64,000 bases of DNA, from the NCBI GenBank assembly GCA_009909035.1, contig JAAAOB010000141.1, positions 62,001 to 126,000 of the forward strand, given 5' to 3'. The notes under the pieces are model-generated. The model saw only the letters and a program-made list of their open reading frames with translations, ran no database searches and had not been told where the DNA came from. This DNA is from Bacteroidota bacterium. Its GTDB lineage: Bacteria > Bacteroidota > Rhodothermia > Balneolales > Balneolaceae. Below are positions 26,258 to 35,303 of this stretch, piece after piece. Position 1 is the first letter of the stretch. Every line of letters begins with the position of its first letter. Position numbers and translations under genes: made by a program.

Positions 26258-26802
26258 ACACGTGGTTGGTTTGGTTGAAGGTAAACGTTAATTTTTTCGA
26301 GATAGCTAATCGCGTAGCACCCCATTTTTTGAGCGACCCCTCAATAATTCCTGATACGTGAACTGGCTGAAGTTCAAACAGGTAGAAAATTACGTGAGGT
26401 TGTCCTATCACACCATTCAATGCTGCCTAATGAGATAAAAAGTAATTCGCTACATCTTATACTTATCTTATGAATTGGATCGTGTTGGATGTGCTATTTT
26501 TTGCCTGTTCAAATTGAACCTGAATAATGCGTAAAAAAGTGTAAACACCACAAATTTTTTTTCCGAGTTCTGTTTTAAACTGATGAGTTAACGGAAAACC
26601 GCTTTTTCAGCTCATATATTAAAGAAGAGTGGCCGAAATTTTATAAAACAAAAACCAGGTTTTTTTAAAAATTCATCCCTCAAGTGTAAAATTTGTGCGC
26701 TAAATTGAGTGCAACCCTTTTTCCCTCTTTCTGTTGCCCTGCGCCAAAAGCCGGCAGCCAACGGCGCCGGCCTGTTATATTTTCAGGGAGATTCCGCCTG
26801 CA
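26258..26802. promoter_or_regulatory. susCD upstream region with a GTTCAAATTGAAC palindrome
   Basis: 545 AT-rich bases between argH and susC. The 13-base palindrome GTTCAA-A-TTGAAC lies at 26507-26519 and is a candidate operator for susCD regulation, which is inference. I found no confident promoter and no ORF. Confidence 0.35.
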
Positions 26803-28116
26803 TTACGGCAACTCAATACTGTTAAGCATCGTACGCAAACGTCCAATTCCCGGGGTTCCGGCTGAGCCGAGGTGGGAGCAATTTTCCATCACTTTTTCCG
26901 TGGTCAGCCCCTTTGTCAGCTTCGGGTTCTGAGCTAACTTTTTATAGGCCTCACGAAACGACAGGTTTTCGCGTTTTACGATCTCATATGCCGCTTCTGC
27001 CGCAAAAATATCTCCGCTGCAGGCATCGGCCAGCACCTGCCGGTTCGGTTGCAGGTGACTAACCAGCAGCGCCATCGCCTCGAGTGCGTCTCCTGTTTTT
27101 TGAACCGCATCCATAACCGGCTCCTTCGATAGCTGAAGATCCCGGTGATAGCCGCTGGTCAGGTTTGTCCCAAGCATCTGAAGCGTGGAGGCATGGCCCG
27201 TAACGACGGCGTGATGCGCCCGAACGAGCTCAGCAACATCCGGGTTCTTTTTTTGCGGCATGATAGAGGAGCCTGTGCAGACGACCGGGTGAAGCGTAAA
27301 GTAGGGTGTTGATTCACTGCTGAACTGGATCAGGTCAGACGCAAAACGGTTGGCAACAGACGTTAATGACGATAAAAACTGGACCAGCTGCAGCTCCGTA
27401 AAGCCCCTTGAAAGCTGGGCTGTTGTGGAGCAAACAAGTGGGGCTTCAAACCCGAGAGCCTCCGACTCGGCATCCCGGTCGATGTTAAAGGAGGTTCCAA
27501 ACCCGGCTGCACTGCCCAGCGGCGAGCGGTTGATCAGTGACCAAACACCGTTTGATGACATCAGCTGCAGGATCAGAAGCTCCGCAAAACCGCCCGACCA
27601 AAGAGCCACGCTGCTCATCATTGCTTTCCGCGTGTGGGTAAATCCCGGCATGGGGACCGCCTCATATCTATCCGCGAACTCCAGCAGCAGCTTTGCACAC
27701 CCTTTTGACTTAGCCAGAATCGACGAAAGCGCCTCCTTTTCGTACAACCTCAGGGCGGTTAATACCTGGTCGTTACGCGATCGGGCCGTGTGAATTTTTT
27801 TTCCGAGATCGCCCAGCTTCTGTACGAGATCATTCTCAATTGCCGTATGCATGTCTTCATCCTCCACGCTGATCGTAAACTCCCCTTTTTTCCACGCCTC
27901 GTGTATTTCCTCCAGGGCAGACGCAAGCCTTTTATATTCAGTTTGCGATACTACACCTGCATCCTGAAGCGCTTTAGCATGAACTCTGGAGCCCTTCAGA
28001 TCGTACGGTACCAGCTGCTGGTCCAGCGTGTAGTCGTTCCCAACTGTAAAAGCCTCCACCTTTTTTGCGGTTTCAGATTCAGTATCGGTCGTGCTCTTTT
28101 GCCAGAGTTTGGACAT
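26803..28116 (-). CDS. argH: argininosuccinate lyase
   Basis: 437 residues. Splits argininosuccinate into arginine and fumarate, the last step of arginine synthesis. Fumarase/aspartase superfamily motifs present: EDEDMHTAIE, TARSRNDQVLTALRLY, MPGFTHTRKAMMSS, and the signature GSSIMPQKKNPD with the catalytic Ser on its flexible loop. Slightly shorter than the usual 455-460 residues at the C-terminus, without loss of core motifs. Third gene of argF-argG-argH, all on the minus strand, separated from argG by a 407-nt gap containing a MITE-like element. Confidence 0.95.
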   Translation of the reverse strand: MSKLWQKSTTDTESETAKKVEAFTVGNDYTLDQQLVPYDLKGSRVHAKALQDAGVVSQTEYKRLASALEEIHEAWKKGEFTISVEDEDMHTAIENDLVQKLGDLGKKIHTARSRNDQVLTALRLYEKEALSSILAKSKGCAKLLLEFADRYEAVPMPGFTHTRKAMMSSVALWSGGFAELLILQLMSSNGVWSLINRSPLGSAAGFGTSFNIDRDAESEALGFEAPLVCSTTAQLSRGFTELQLVQFLSSLTSVANRFASDLIQFSSESTPYFTLHPVVCTGSSIMPQKKNPDVAELVRAHHAVVTGHASTLQMLGTNLTSGYHRDLQLSKEPVMDAVQKTGDALEAMALLVSHLQPNRQVLADACSGDIFAAEAAYEIVKRENLSFREAYKKLAQNPKLTKGLTTEKVMENCSHLGSAGTPGIGRLRTMLNSIELP

Positions 28117-28523
28117 GAGATTCAGCTTGTGAGTATGTTCAAAAAATTCTCCCTTTACGGGCTGTGTAAAAACTGTATTTCATAAAAAACGTACCGAAAC
28201 AAGGTAAGAATTCTGTCTCTTCAAACCCTGCCGGTCTTTTTGACCCTCCCTGTCCTCCGTACGAGACTTCGGAAGGCGGGCCCAAACTCCCATACGCGCT
28301 AACTTATTTATTATGAACGCAATGATTATTATTTCAGAATGTCTGGGACCGTCCAAAAAAGAGCGCGGTATTGCTGAAACGTTATTTATTTCGTCATTCC
28401 GGACCCCGATCCGGGATCTCCTAACCACATGTGTCGTCCCGATGCTTCGGAATGCGGGATGACGCTCTTTTTGGACAGCCAAATTGTATCAAATACATCT
28501 TTTTTTGCCTTCTCACTTCTCAC
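28117..28523. other. argG-argH intergenic gap
   Basis: 407 bases inside the arg operon, unusually long for an operon gap. Holds the MITE-like element at 28351-28476. No terminator facing argH and no promoter recognised, so read-through is expected but unproven. Confidence 0.5.
28351..28476. repeat. MITE-like element with GTCCAAAAAGAGCG terminal inverted repeats
   Basis: GTCCAAAAAAGAGCGCG at one end and GACGCTCTTTTTGGAC at the other, 126 bp apart. The core carries CGTCATTCCGGACCCCGATC and GTCGTCCCGATGC, two further palindrome-rich repeat types. Non-coding. Confidence 0.6.
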
Positions 28524-29795
28524 TCACTGCACAACTTCCTTCTTCACCTCTTTTTTCAGCTGATAGGCCGTTTTCTGAGGCAGATTCCACAGCTCGATAA
28601 AGCCGGCCGAAGCATTTTGATTGAAGGATGCCGATTTATTAAAAGTCGCAAGGTTTTCGTCGAACAGCGAATAGGGCGATGAGAGCGATACCACCACACA
28701 GTTGCCTTTGTAGAGCCTCAGCGTCACCTCGCCGGTCACTTTTTTGTTTTGCTCGTTGATGAACGCCCGGATATTATCCATCACCGGTTCAAAATATTTG
28801 GCCCCGTAGATCAGGTACGCCCATTTTTGATCCATAAATCCCTTCAGCTCATTCTCTTCCCGGGTTGACACCAGCTGCTCCAGGTTTTTGTGGGCCTGGA
28901 TCAAAATCGTTGCGGCCGGATTTTCATACACGCCCCGCACCTTCAGGCCCACCACCCGGTCTTCAATCAGGTGAAACACGCCAACCGCATGCTTACCGCC
29001 GATTTCATTCAGCATCAGGATGAGGTCTTTCTTCTCATACTCGATACCGTTCAGCGACACCGGCTCCCCGTTTTCAAAGCCAATTTTCACCAGCTCTTCT
29101 TCATCAGGCGCCTGCTGCGGGGTGTTCGCCCACTTCAGGATATTTTCCAGCGGGGGAATCAGCTCCGGATTTTCTATCTCACCGCCTTCACCCGTATTGG
29201 CCCACATATTTTCATCATAGGAATAGGGACTTTTCCGGGTTTGATCTACCGGAATGCCATTGCTGATGGCGTATTCAATCTGTTCATCCCGCCCCATGCT
29301 CCACTCCCGCACCGGGGCAATGATCTTCAGGTCAGGATTCAGCGTGGTGATATAGCTTTCAAACCTCACCTGGTCGTTGCCTTTTCCGGTGCAGCCGTGT
29401 GCAATCACTTCGCATCCAAACTCCGCCGCAAACTGCACGGCCAGCTGGGAAATCATCACCCGGCCCAGCGGACAGCCAAGCGCATAGCCTCCCTGGTAGT
29501 CGGCGTTGGCTTTGACCGCTTCGGCACAGAGTTCGGCAAATTCCGATTTCGCATCATACACAATCGCATCTTTTGCTCCCAGCATCAGCGCTTTCTGCTT
29601 GATGGCATCCAGGTCGTCGGCCGTCTGGCCAATGTTCACCGTGAGCGCAATCACGTTACAATCATACTCTTCCTGGATCCATTTCAGCATCATGCTGGTA
29701 TCGAGCCCGCCCGAGTAGAGGAGCAGGCACGTGGTAAAGGATCCTTTTTCCGCTTCGTGTGACGCTACTTTTTTATATGTGGTTTCGTTTTTCAT
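28524..29795 (-). CDS. argG: argininosuccinate synthase
   Basis: 423 residues. Joins citrulline and aspartate using ATP to make argininosuccinate. The N-type ATP pyrophosphatase P-loop LLYSGGLDTSMML is near residue 28, followed by IGQTADDLDAI, HGCTGKGNDQVRFE (citrulline/aspartate site), and PYSYDENMWANTGEGGEIE. An extra 20 or so residues precede the P-loop compared with E. coli-like forms, and the C-terminus ends in a charged KKEVKKEVVQ tail. Middle gene of the arginine operon, 175 nt after argF. Confidence 0.96.
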   Translation of the reverse strand: MKNETTYKKVASHEAEKGSFTTCLLLYSGGLDTSMMLKWIQEEYDCNVIALTVNIGQTADDLDAIKQKALMLGAKDAIVYDAKSEFAELCAEAVKANADYQGGYALGCPLGRVMISQLAVQFAAEFGCEVIAHGCTGKGNDQVRFESYITTLNPDLKIIAPVREWSMGRDEQIEYAISNGIPVDQTRKSPYSYDENMWANTGEGGEIENPELIPPLENILKWANTPQQAPDEEELVKIGFENGEPVSLNGIEYEKKDLILMLNEIGGKHAVGVFHLIEDRVVGLKVRGVYENPAATILIQAHKNLEQLVSTREENELKGFMDQKWAYLIYGAKYFEPVMDNIRAFINEQNKKVTGEVTLRLYKGNCVVVSLSSPYSLFDENLATFNKSASFNQNASAGFIELWNLPQKTAYQLKKEVKKEVVQ

Positions 29796-29838
29796 GGTAG
29801 TAGTTTATTAATTGCTTTTTTATAATTCCTTTTTTTGT

Positions 29839-30002
29839 GTCCCCCTTAGAAGGGGGGATATTTGAACACTTATAGCGTGCAAATTGGGGGGATGACTTTC
29901 GAAGCGTTGATTTGTTGAGCGAATTAGTGAAACTTTTAGCCCATACTCATCATCCCCCTCTGTCCGCTAATTAGCGGACTTCCTCCTCCTTCAAAGGGGG
30001 AC
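29839..30002. repeat. CCCCCTTTGAAGG inverted repeat, one arm inside argF
   Basis: GTCCCCCTTAGAAGGGGGGA (29839-29858) is inversely repeated as TCCTCCTTCAAAGGGGGAC (29984-30002), with further GGGGGATG/CATCCCCC pairs and the palindrome CCGCTAATTAGCGG (29964-29977) between. The right arm codes for the last residues of ArgF. Confidence 0.65.
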
Positions 30003-30960
30003 TATAAACTTCATTCAAATTTAAATCTATAACCTCACTTGAAAGCAGCCCTGCAAACACGCCTTTTGATACAACCATACGGTTTTCGGCTTGCTGGTAG
30101 ACCCACGAATTCTCGTGATCGATGACCTCATCGGTCACCTCTACGCCGCGGTGCGCCGGCAGGCAGTGCATAAAGCCCGCCCCGGGATTCGCTTTCGAAA
30201 ACAGATCTATGTTGACCTGGTACGGTTTGAAGTGCTTGATCTTTTCATCATACAGATGCTCTTCACCCATCGAAATAAACGTGTCGGTGTAAACCGCATC
30301 GGCATAGGGTACTGCCTCTGATGGATCGGGAAACGTTGTAAATGTTCCGTTATACTGTACTGCCAGAAGGGCGAAATACCGGAGCTGATCATCCGACCAG
30401 CCGTAGGACTCCGGCCCTGAGAAATGAACCGTATGGCCAAATTTCAACAGAATCTCGATCAGTGAAAACGCAACATTATTGGCATCGCCCACAAATGCTA
30501 CGGTAAGTTCACTGTCCGCCCCGTACTGTTGCTGCAGGGTATAGAGATCGGCGAGCGCCTGCATTGGGTGATGCTTATCGCACAGCGCGTTGATGATTGG
30601 AATTGAGCTGTATTCCGCCATATTCTTCAGCGTTTGATGGGTGTAGACCCTGGCAAAAACCGCATCACACCATAGAGATACGTTTTTCATGGCATCTTTC
30701 AGCGATTCCCGGCTGGTAAAGGGAATGGCCTTACCGCTGCTCAGTAAAATGTCGGCATCGATATGGATGACGTTACCGCCCAGATGATTGATGCCAGCCT
30801 CGGTGCCTACCTTGGTTCGCAGGGATGGCTTTTCGAAAACAAAGGCGATATTTTTGCCTTTCAGCTCGTTCCCTGGATGGAGGTGAAGTTCTGTACTGTA
30901 ATCCAGGAGGGTTTGAAGCTGCTCAGGCTCGTAGTCTGAAATCGTTAAAAAATCTGACAT
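29971..30960 (-). CDS. argF: ornithine carbamoyltransferase
   Basis: 329 residues. Transfers the carbamoyl group to ornithine, giving citrulline. Aspartate/ornithine carbamoyltransferase fold: carbamoyl-phosphate loop EKPSLRTKVG (the usual S-T/L-R-T-R ends in Lys), FARVYTHQTL, DKHHPMQALADL, the ornithine-loop FISMGEE, and MHCLPAHRG, which together favour ornithine over N-acetyl- or N-succinylornithine. First gene of the arg operon and downstream of the attenuator. The last 11 residues (YSPPLKEEEVR) are encoded by an interspersed repeat that spans the stop codon, so the natural C-terminus has been replaced. Confidence 0.92.
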   Translation of the reverse strand: MSDFLTISDYEPEQLQTLLDYSTELHLHPGNELKGKNIAFVFEKPSLRTKVGTEAGINHLGGNVIHIDADILLSSGKAIPFTSRESLKDAMKNVSLWCDAVFARVYTHQTLKNMAEYSSIPIINALCDKHHPMQALADLYTLQQQYGADSELTVAFVGDANNVAFSLIEILLKFGHTVHFSGPESYGWSDDQLRYFALLAVQYNGTFTTFPDPSEAVPYADAVYTDTFISMGEEHLYDEKIKHFKPYQVNIDLFSKANPGAGFMHCLPAHRGVEVTDEVIDHENSWVYQQAENRMVVSKGVFAGLLSSEVIDLNLNEVYSPPLKEEEVR

Positions 30961-31023
30961 AATATTGTATTGTATGGTGAATTTTGAATAAAAATGGATG
31001 GTCCCAAAGGATGCCTTTGGCGC

Positions 31024-31063
31024 AAAAAAAAAACGCCTGCTTAAAGTGAATTAAGCAGGCGTT
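31024..31063 (-). terminator. arg operon attenuator terminator
   Basis: On the minus strand: AACGCCTGCTTAA, loop TTCAC, TTTAAGCAGGCGTT, then a run of T. A strong rho-independent terminator between the leader peptide and argF; its 5' arm can alternatively pair with the leader (see antiterminator). Confidence 0.92.
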
Positions 31064-31103
31064 GTGAAAATGGTTGGATTACACAGCTATTTCACACGCC
31101 TGA
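31057..31103 (-). promoter_or_regulatory. arg operon antiterminator pairing region
   Basis: The transcript segment CAGGCGTGTGA (31102-31092), spanning the leader stop codon, is complementary to TCACAACGCCTG (31067-31056) with one bulge. The second segment is the 5' arm of the terminator, so the two structures are exclusive. An upstream 1:2 hairpin, CGCC-GCTCA-GGCG, places Arg codons in arm 1. This is the classical four-segment layout of ribosome-mediated attenuation. Confidence 0.8.
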
Positions 31104-31157
31104 GCGGCGGCGACGGCGGAAAGAAAAGAGAGCAATGCTGTGTGTTTCAAAATTCAT
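31092..31157 (-). CDS. arginine leader peptide (attenuator), RRRRR
   Basis: Twenty-one codons from ATG 31157: MNFETHSIALFSF, then five consecutive Arg codons (CGC CGT CGC CGC CGC), SGV and TGA. Found by reading the argF upstream region; too short for the ORF track. The Arg run immediately precedes the antiterminator/terminator. By analogy with his, leu and ilv leaders, a ribosome stalled on Arg codons when charged tRNA-Arg is scarce would free segment 2 to pair with segment 3 and allow transcription of argF-argG-argH. The ribosome-binding site is weak (CAGAG about 11 nt upstream). The peptide itself needs no function. Confidence 0.85.
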   Translation of the reverse strand: MNFETHSIALFSFRRRRRSGV

Positions 31158-31212
31158 GTCAATAAACTCTGATTATTGTATTTAAAATCCAAATAAATTT
31201 TTTCGTTACCGG

Positions 31213-32413
31213 GATTATTTTTCTTTTGCAGGATCACCCCCTGGACTCTCGCAGAGTTACGCGGATGAGATCGCTGAGTTTCGCTGATGATAAGCCAGCG
31301 CCAGCGGGGCTGGTTTCATCCCTGAAAAAGTGACCACCATTCATGGTATCTAATACATCCGGGCTCAATTAAAATTAGCCCCGAAGCGGGCGTAAGCATC
31401 AGCACAGGGCATCGCCCTGTGTAGAATGCGGCAGTTTCCGATATCAGCCCTGAAAGGGCGAAAGCCCGTTCATCTTCCTGTGTGTCCTGCACCCTGTTCT
31501 GGGCTAACGATATGGTATAGGCCCATTGATCATAGGCCGATGCCAATGCCATCGCCCTTTAAGGGCCCACTTTGCTAACGTTTACGAAAGTTGAGTTAGA
31601 AAGAGAGCGCCATAGGCGCGACATGTCCGTAGCCCCTGGTCAGCGCAAAGCGGTGGCCAGGGGTTACTAAACACGCACAACAAAAGAGAGCGCCGTAGGT
31701 GCGAAATATATGTAGCCCTGCAAGGCGAGCCACCAACCATACCACACAATCTCCTGTATTGAAGTTGGCAGATCCTTCCCGCAAAGTTCCGGGATTGAAT
31801 TTAAGATTCACATTATGTCGCGCCGATGGCGCTTCTTTTGATGTGGGCTCCTGCTATACCCAACGGACATGCTGCGCATTCCCATTGGGCTACGGACATA
31901 CCGCCCCTGAACGGGGCTGGTTTATACCCAAAAAAAGTGACCACCATTCATTGAATCGAATCATCCGGGCTCAAATAAAATTAGTCCCAAAGCGGACGTA
32001 AGCTTTTGCAGGATTCCCCCTGGATTCTCGCAGAGTTCCGCGGATGAAATCGCTTATTTTCGCTGAGAATAACCAAGCTCCATCGGTGCGACATATCCGT
32101 AGTCCGAGGCCGCTGCAACGCGGTAGGCCTGGTTTAAAACAAGAGCATTGGCTCAGTATCCGAAAAATTGAACATGTCGTTTCTACAAATGGTAGCTGAA
32201 TGCCCATCCTTTTAATTGATTCATTACTCATCTTATGAGGTAATCCGGACTCAAAAAGTTTAGCCCCGAAGCGGGCGTAAGCACCAGCACAGGGCATCGC
32301 CCTGTGTGGAAGGCGGCAGTTTTCTTCATCAGCCCTGAAAGGGCGAAAGCCCGTTCATCATTCCTGTGGGGCCACGGCCATGCCCCCCAGCAAGGTGAGA
32401 AACCCATCATCAC
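31213..32413. repeat. mosaic of interspersed repeats
   Basis: About 1.2 kb with no credible gene. Unit A (GGGGCTGGTTT...AAAGTGACCACCATTCAT...CCGGGCTCAA) occurs at 31303-31378 and 31911-31985. Unit B (TAGCCCCGAAGCGGGCGTAA...CACAGGGCATCGCCCTGTGT...CCCTGAAAGGGCGAAAGCCC) occurs at 31374-31482 and 32261-32370, with a partial copy at 31982-32005. Unit C (CTCGCAGAGTTACGCGGATG) occurs at about 31250 and 32027. Unit D (GAGCGCCATAGGCGCGACAT) occurs at about 31604, 31686 and 32075, and inverted at about 31812. Track ORFs within it are repeat-derived. Confidence 0.75.
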
Positions 32414-32574
32414 CCACTGCTTTTTTCAACTATTGCACCAACCCTTATTTTTTAAATAAACTATATGAGAATTGGGTATGTTAGTCGTTACATAATACCA
32501 ATTGTATTTCCATCTACCTTCCGGCAGGTGAGCCGCCGGAACGGTTGTTAATTTTCAACTTATGTCAACCGGCC

Positions 32575-33951
32575 ATGATTAATAAAACCTTCCTCCTTTC
32601 GGCTATTTTATTTCTTGCCGGAACGGCTTTTGTCCTGCAGGAAACAGAGAATCCGGCCGATCTCCAGGATTTAACCACTCAAGAGGCCGACACAACCAAG
32701 AGTAACGGGCCCGGATCAGTCAGCATCATTTCCGTATCCGGGACCATCGGCCCCACCACCACCCAGTATATAACCAGGGGGTTAAACGCCTCCCGGGAAC
32801 GAGGGGATGAACTCCTCATTATAGAGCTCGACACGCCCGGCGGTCTGCTCGATTCCACACAGGAAATTGTCCAGGAGCTACTCGGATCATCGCACCCGAT
32901 AGCGGTATATGTATCACCGGAAGGAGCCAACGCCGGCAGCGCGGGTACCTTTATTACGCTTGCGGCTCATATTGCGGCTATGGCACCGGCCACCAACATA
33001 GGTGCAGCTTCGCCCGTATCGATGGGCGGCGGGGAGATGGACAGCGTATCCCAAAAGAAAATTTTTAACTTCTCAGAAAGTTACATCGAAACGATTGCCG
33101 AACGAAGAGGCAGGAACACGGAGTGGGCAAAATCAGCCGTCCGCGACGGCGCCTCCATCACAGCAGACGAAGCCGTTGAAATCAATGTAGTCGATTTGAT
33201 CGCCGGGAGTATCGACGATCTGCTATCCCAGATCAACGGCATCGAGGTAGAAAACAGCGTGCTGAATACCGAAGGCGCTACTCAAAACCGGATAGAGCAA
33301 AATCTTGCCGAGATTTTCTTTAGCTTCTTGTTGCGGCCCGAGGTGATGCTCATCCTCACGCTTATATCGATCTACGGAATTATCGGCGAGGTGACCAACC
33401 CGGGAGCGATCGTTCCGGGAATGGCGGGCGTCATTGCATTAATTTTATTACTTTACGGTGTGTCAGCAATGCCTGTAAACATTGCCGGGTTTCTATTAAT
33501 CGGCCTGGCGATCATTCTCTTTGTGGCCGAAGCATTTACCCCTGCTTTCGGGCTGCTTATTTCAGGTGGTGCAGTATCATTTTTTTTAGGCGCTTTAATG
33601 TTATTTCAAGATCTTCCGGAGGAGATGCAAGTGTCCTGGTATTGGCTCATTCCCGCAACTATCGTTACCGTTCTGTTTTTTGGCTGGATTGTAACATCCG
33701 GTATTAAAGCCCAGTTTACCGGCTTTCGCTCCGGGCTTGAGTCGGAAGTTGGGCGCGAAGCGGAAGTAACCGATCGCATTACCCCTGAAATGGAAGGACG
33801 TATCTTTCACAACGGGGAGTATTGGCGCGCCGAAAGCGACGACATACTGAATGAAGGAGACCGCTGTATTATTCAAGAATTTCAAGGCCTTAAAGCAATT
33901 GTAAAATCAACAACCAAACAAACCGAAAACAAGGAGTTATCGAATGGATGA
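32575..33951 (+). CDS. NfeD1-type membrane serine protease (ClpP class)
   Basis: 458 residues from ATG 32575 (the track's TTG at 32545 precedes the signal peptide and is less likely). Signal peptide KTFLLSAILFLAGTAF. ClpP-like protease domain about 45-230: SVSGTIGPTTTQYI, ELDTPGGLLDST, the nucleophile Ser in NAGSAGTFITLAA, and the general-base Lys in SQKKIFN. Then four membrane helices (LILTLISIYGIIGEV onward) and a cytoplasmic or periplasmic OB-fold NfeD domain at the C-terminus. Partner of the slipin gene, whose start overlaps its stop; the pair is a standard stomatin operon partner protease set, thought to act in membrane quality control. Confidence 0.9.
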   Translation: MINKTFLLSAILFLAGTAFVLQETENPADLQDLTTQEADTTKSNGPGSVSIISVSGTIGPTTTQYITRGLNASRERGDELLIIELDTPGGLLDSTQEIVQELLGSSHPIAVYVSPEGANAGSAGTFITLAAHIAAMAPATNIGAASPVSMGGGEMDSVSQKKIFNFSESYIETIAERRGRNTEWAKSAVRDGASITADEAVEINVVDLIAGSIDDLLSQINGIEVENSVLNTEGATQNRIEQNLAEIFFSFLLRPEVMLILTLISIYGIIGEVTNPGAIVPGMAGVIALILLLYGVSAMPVNIAGFLLIGLAIILFVAEAFTPAFGLLISGGAVSFFLGALMLFQDLPEEMQVSWYWLIPATIVTVLFFGWIVTSGIKAQFTGFRSGLESEVGREAEVTDRITPEMEGRIFHNGEYWRAESDDILNEGDRCIIQEFQGLKAIVKSTTKQTENKELSNG

Positions 33952-34741
33952 TCCAGGTGCACTATCAAATTTAATTATATGGCTGGTTACAATTGTCATT
34001 TTCCTGTCGGTATTTCTGCCGCAGATGTTCAAGATTCTTCGGGAGTATGAACGCGGTGTCGTCTTCCGGCTTGGAAAATTTCAGGCCACCAAAGGCCCCG
34101 GCCTTATTATTCTGATTCCGTTTATTGATAAAGTAGAGCGGGTAGATCTTCGTGTTCTCACCATCAATGTGGACAAACAGGAGGTCATCACCAAAGACAA
34201 CGTGACCGTGAATGTGGATGCCATCAACTTTTTCCGGGTTGTGGATGCCGAAAAGGCTGTCATCCAGGTGGAGCGTTACATCGGCGCCACCTCCATGATT
34301 GCCCAGACAACGCTCCGCAGTGTTTTGGGACAGTTTGAACTGGATGAGCTGCTGTCTGAACGGGATAAGATTAACAAAAAGATACAGGATATCATCGACC
34401 GGCAAACCGATCCATGGGGAATCAAAGTGGTGTCTGTAGAGGTACGTGATGTGATCTTGCCCGAATCAATGAAGCGTGCGATGGCCCGCCAGGCCGAATC
34501 GGAGCGTGACCGGCGTGCAAAAATCATTAATGCACAAGGGGAATTCGAGGCGGCTGCCAAACTTGTTGAGGCCGGCGAGATGATTGAAAAAACACCAACA
34601 GCCCTTCAGCTGCGGTACCTGCAAACCATGAACGAAATTAGTGAAGAGAACTCAACATTCACCTTTGTACCGTTCCCAATGGAGTTCCTTGAGTCGTTCA
34701 GGCCCGAGGTTAAACGTGAGAAAAGAGATACGGACGAGTAA
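33944..34741 (+). CDS. slipin / stomatin-like SPFH protein
   Basis: 265 residues, overlapping the nfeD stop by 8 nt (ATGGATGA), so translationally coupled. N-terminal membrane helix IIWLVTIVIFLSVFLP, then the SPFH/band-7 domain: REYERGVVFRLGKF, GPGLIILIPFIDKVERVDLR, VTVNVDAINFFRV, and DPWGIKVVSVEVRDVILPESMKRAMARQAE. The C-terminal coiled coil (RDRRAKIINAQGEFEAAAKL) mediates oligomers. Membrane scaffold that forms ring assemblies with NfeD. Confidence 0.94.
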   Translation: MDDPGALSNLIIWLVTIVIFLSVFLPQMFKILREYERGVVFRLGKFQATKGPGLIILIPFIDKVERVDLRVLTINVDKQEVITKDNVTVNVDAINFFRVVDAEKAVIQVERYIGATSMIAQTTLRSVLGQFELDELLSERDKINKKIQDIIDRQTDPWGIKVVSVEVRDVILPESMKRAMARQAESERDRRAKIINAQGEFEAAAKLVEAGEMIEKTPTALQLRYLQTMNEISEENSTFTFVPFPMEFLESFRPEVKREKRDTDE

Positions 34742-35303
34742 GTAACCGTCTTCTCTTTATAACGTCAGGTTACAAATGGACTACCTCGGGCCGAGATTCC
34801 GGGGTATCAACTAAGAACTTGACTTTTTTGATCGATATGAAGCAGGACCGCCCGTCTCACGGAGGTCTCAAGTCATCACGCCCGTCATTGACCCTGACAT
34901 TAAAACGTCAGGGCCGAACAGGTGAACTCCAAAATTCAGCAGTTAAAATCGATTTCGAAAGGCTACCGGAACTTCGATAATTTCCGAAATGCCATCCTGT
35001 TCTATTTTGGAAAATTAGACCTCTACCCACAAGGTTTCCCGTAGAACCAGTTTTTTTAATAGAACGGCTGACATTCTCCTCAATCTCGCTGATACGGGAT
35101 CAGTTCGAAAGCCTATGATTGAGTATGGGATAACAACAAAATCATACCCGAAAGTAGAAAAGTGAACAGAGGTTTCATATTCATTTCCTCCCCGGTTGGA
35201 TTGAAGGTCGTTGGGGCGTAGTTTGCCGCAGAGTGCTTTTTTATTTTGCAGAAATCTCGCTTACATTCTATCTCATTCCGACAACCACTTAATATTTCAT
35301 CTT
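34742..35303. other. gene-free gap with a dispersed repeat
   Basis: 562 bases. CTCTACCCACAAGG...CCGTAGAACCAGTTTTTTT at 35021-35060 resembles the two copies near 9.4 and 9.8 kb. CCTGACATTAAAACGTCAGG (34890-34909) is a short hairpin with 7-base arms. No ORF or promoter that I can support; it should hold the promoter of the asparaginase gene. Confidence 0.5.

Noticed and set aside
28890-29762. 290-codon plus-strand ORF opposite argG
   Set aside because: Antisense shadow of argG; no family features and no start signal.
31316-32413. Several track ORFs (60-108 codons) in the repeat mosaic
   Set aside because: They translate repeated units in different frames, so coding is not supported.
31213-32413. 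CRISPR array
   Set aside because: The repeats are not regularly spaced, no cas gene is present, and the units differ in size and orientation. No other place in the window has CRISPR spacing.
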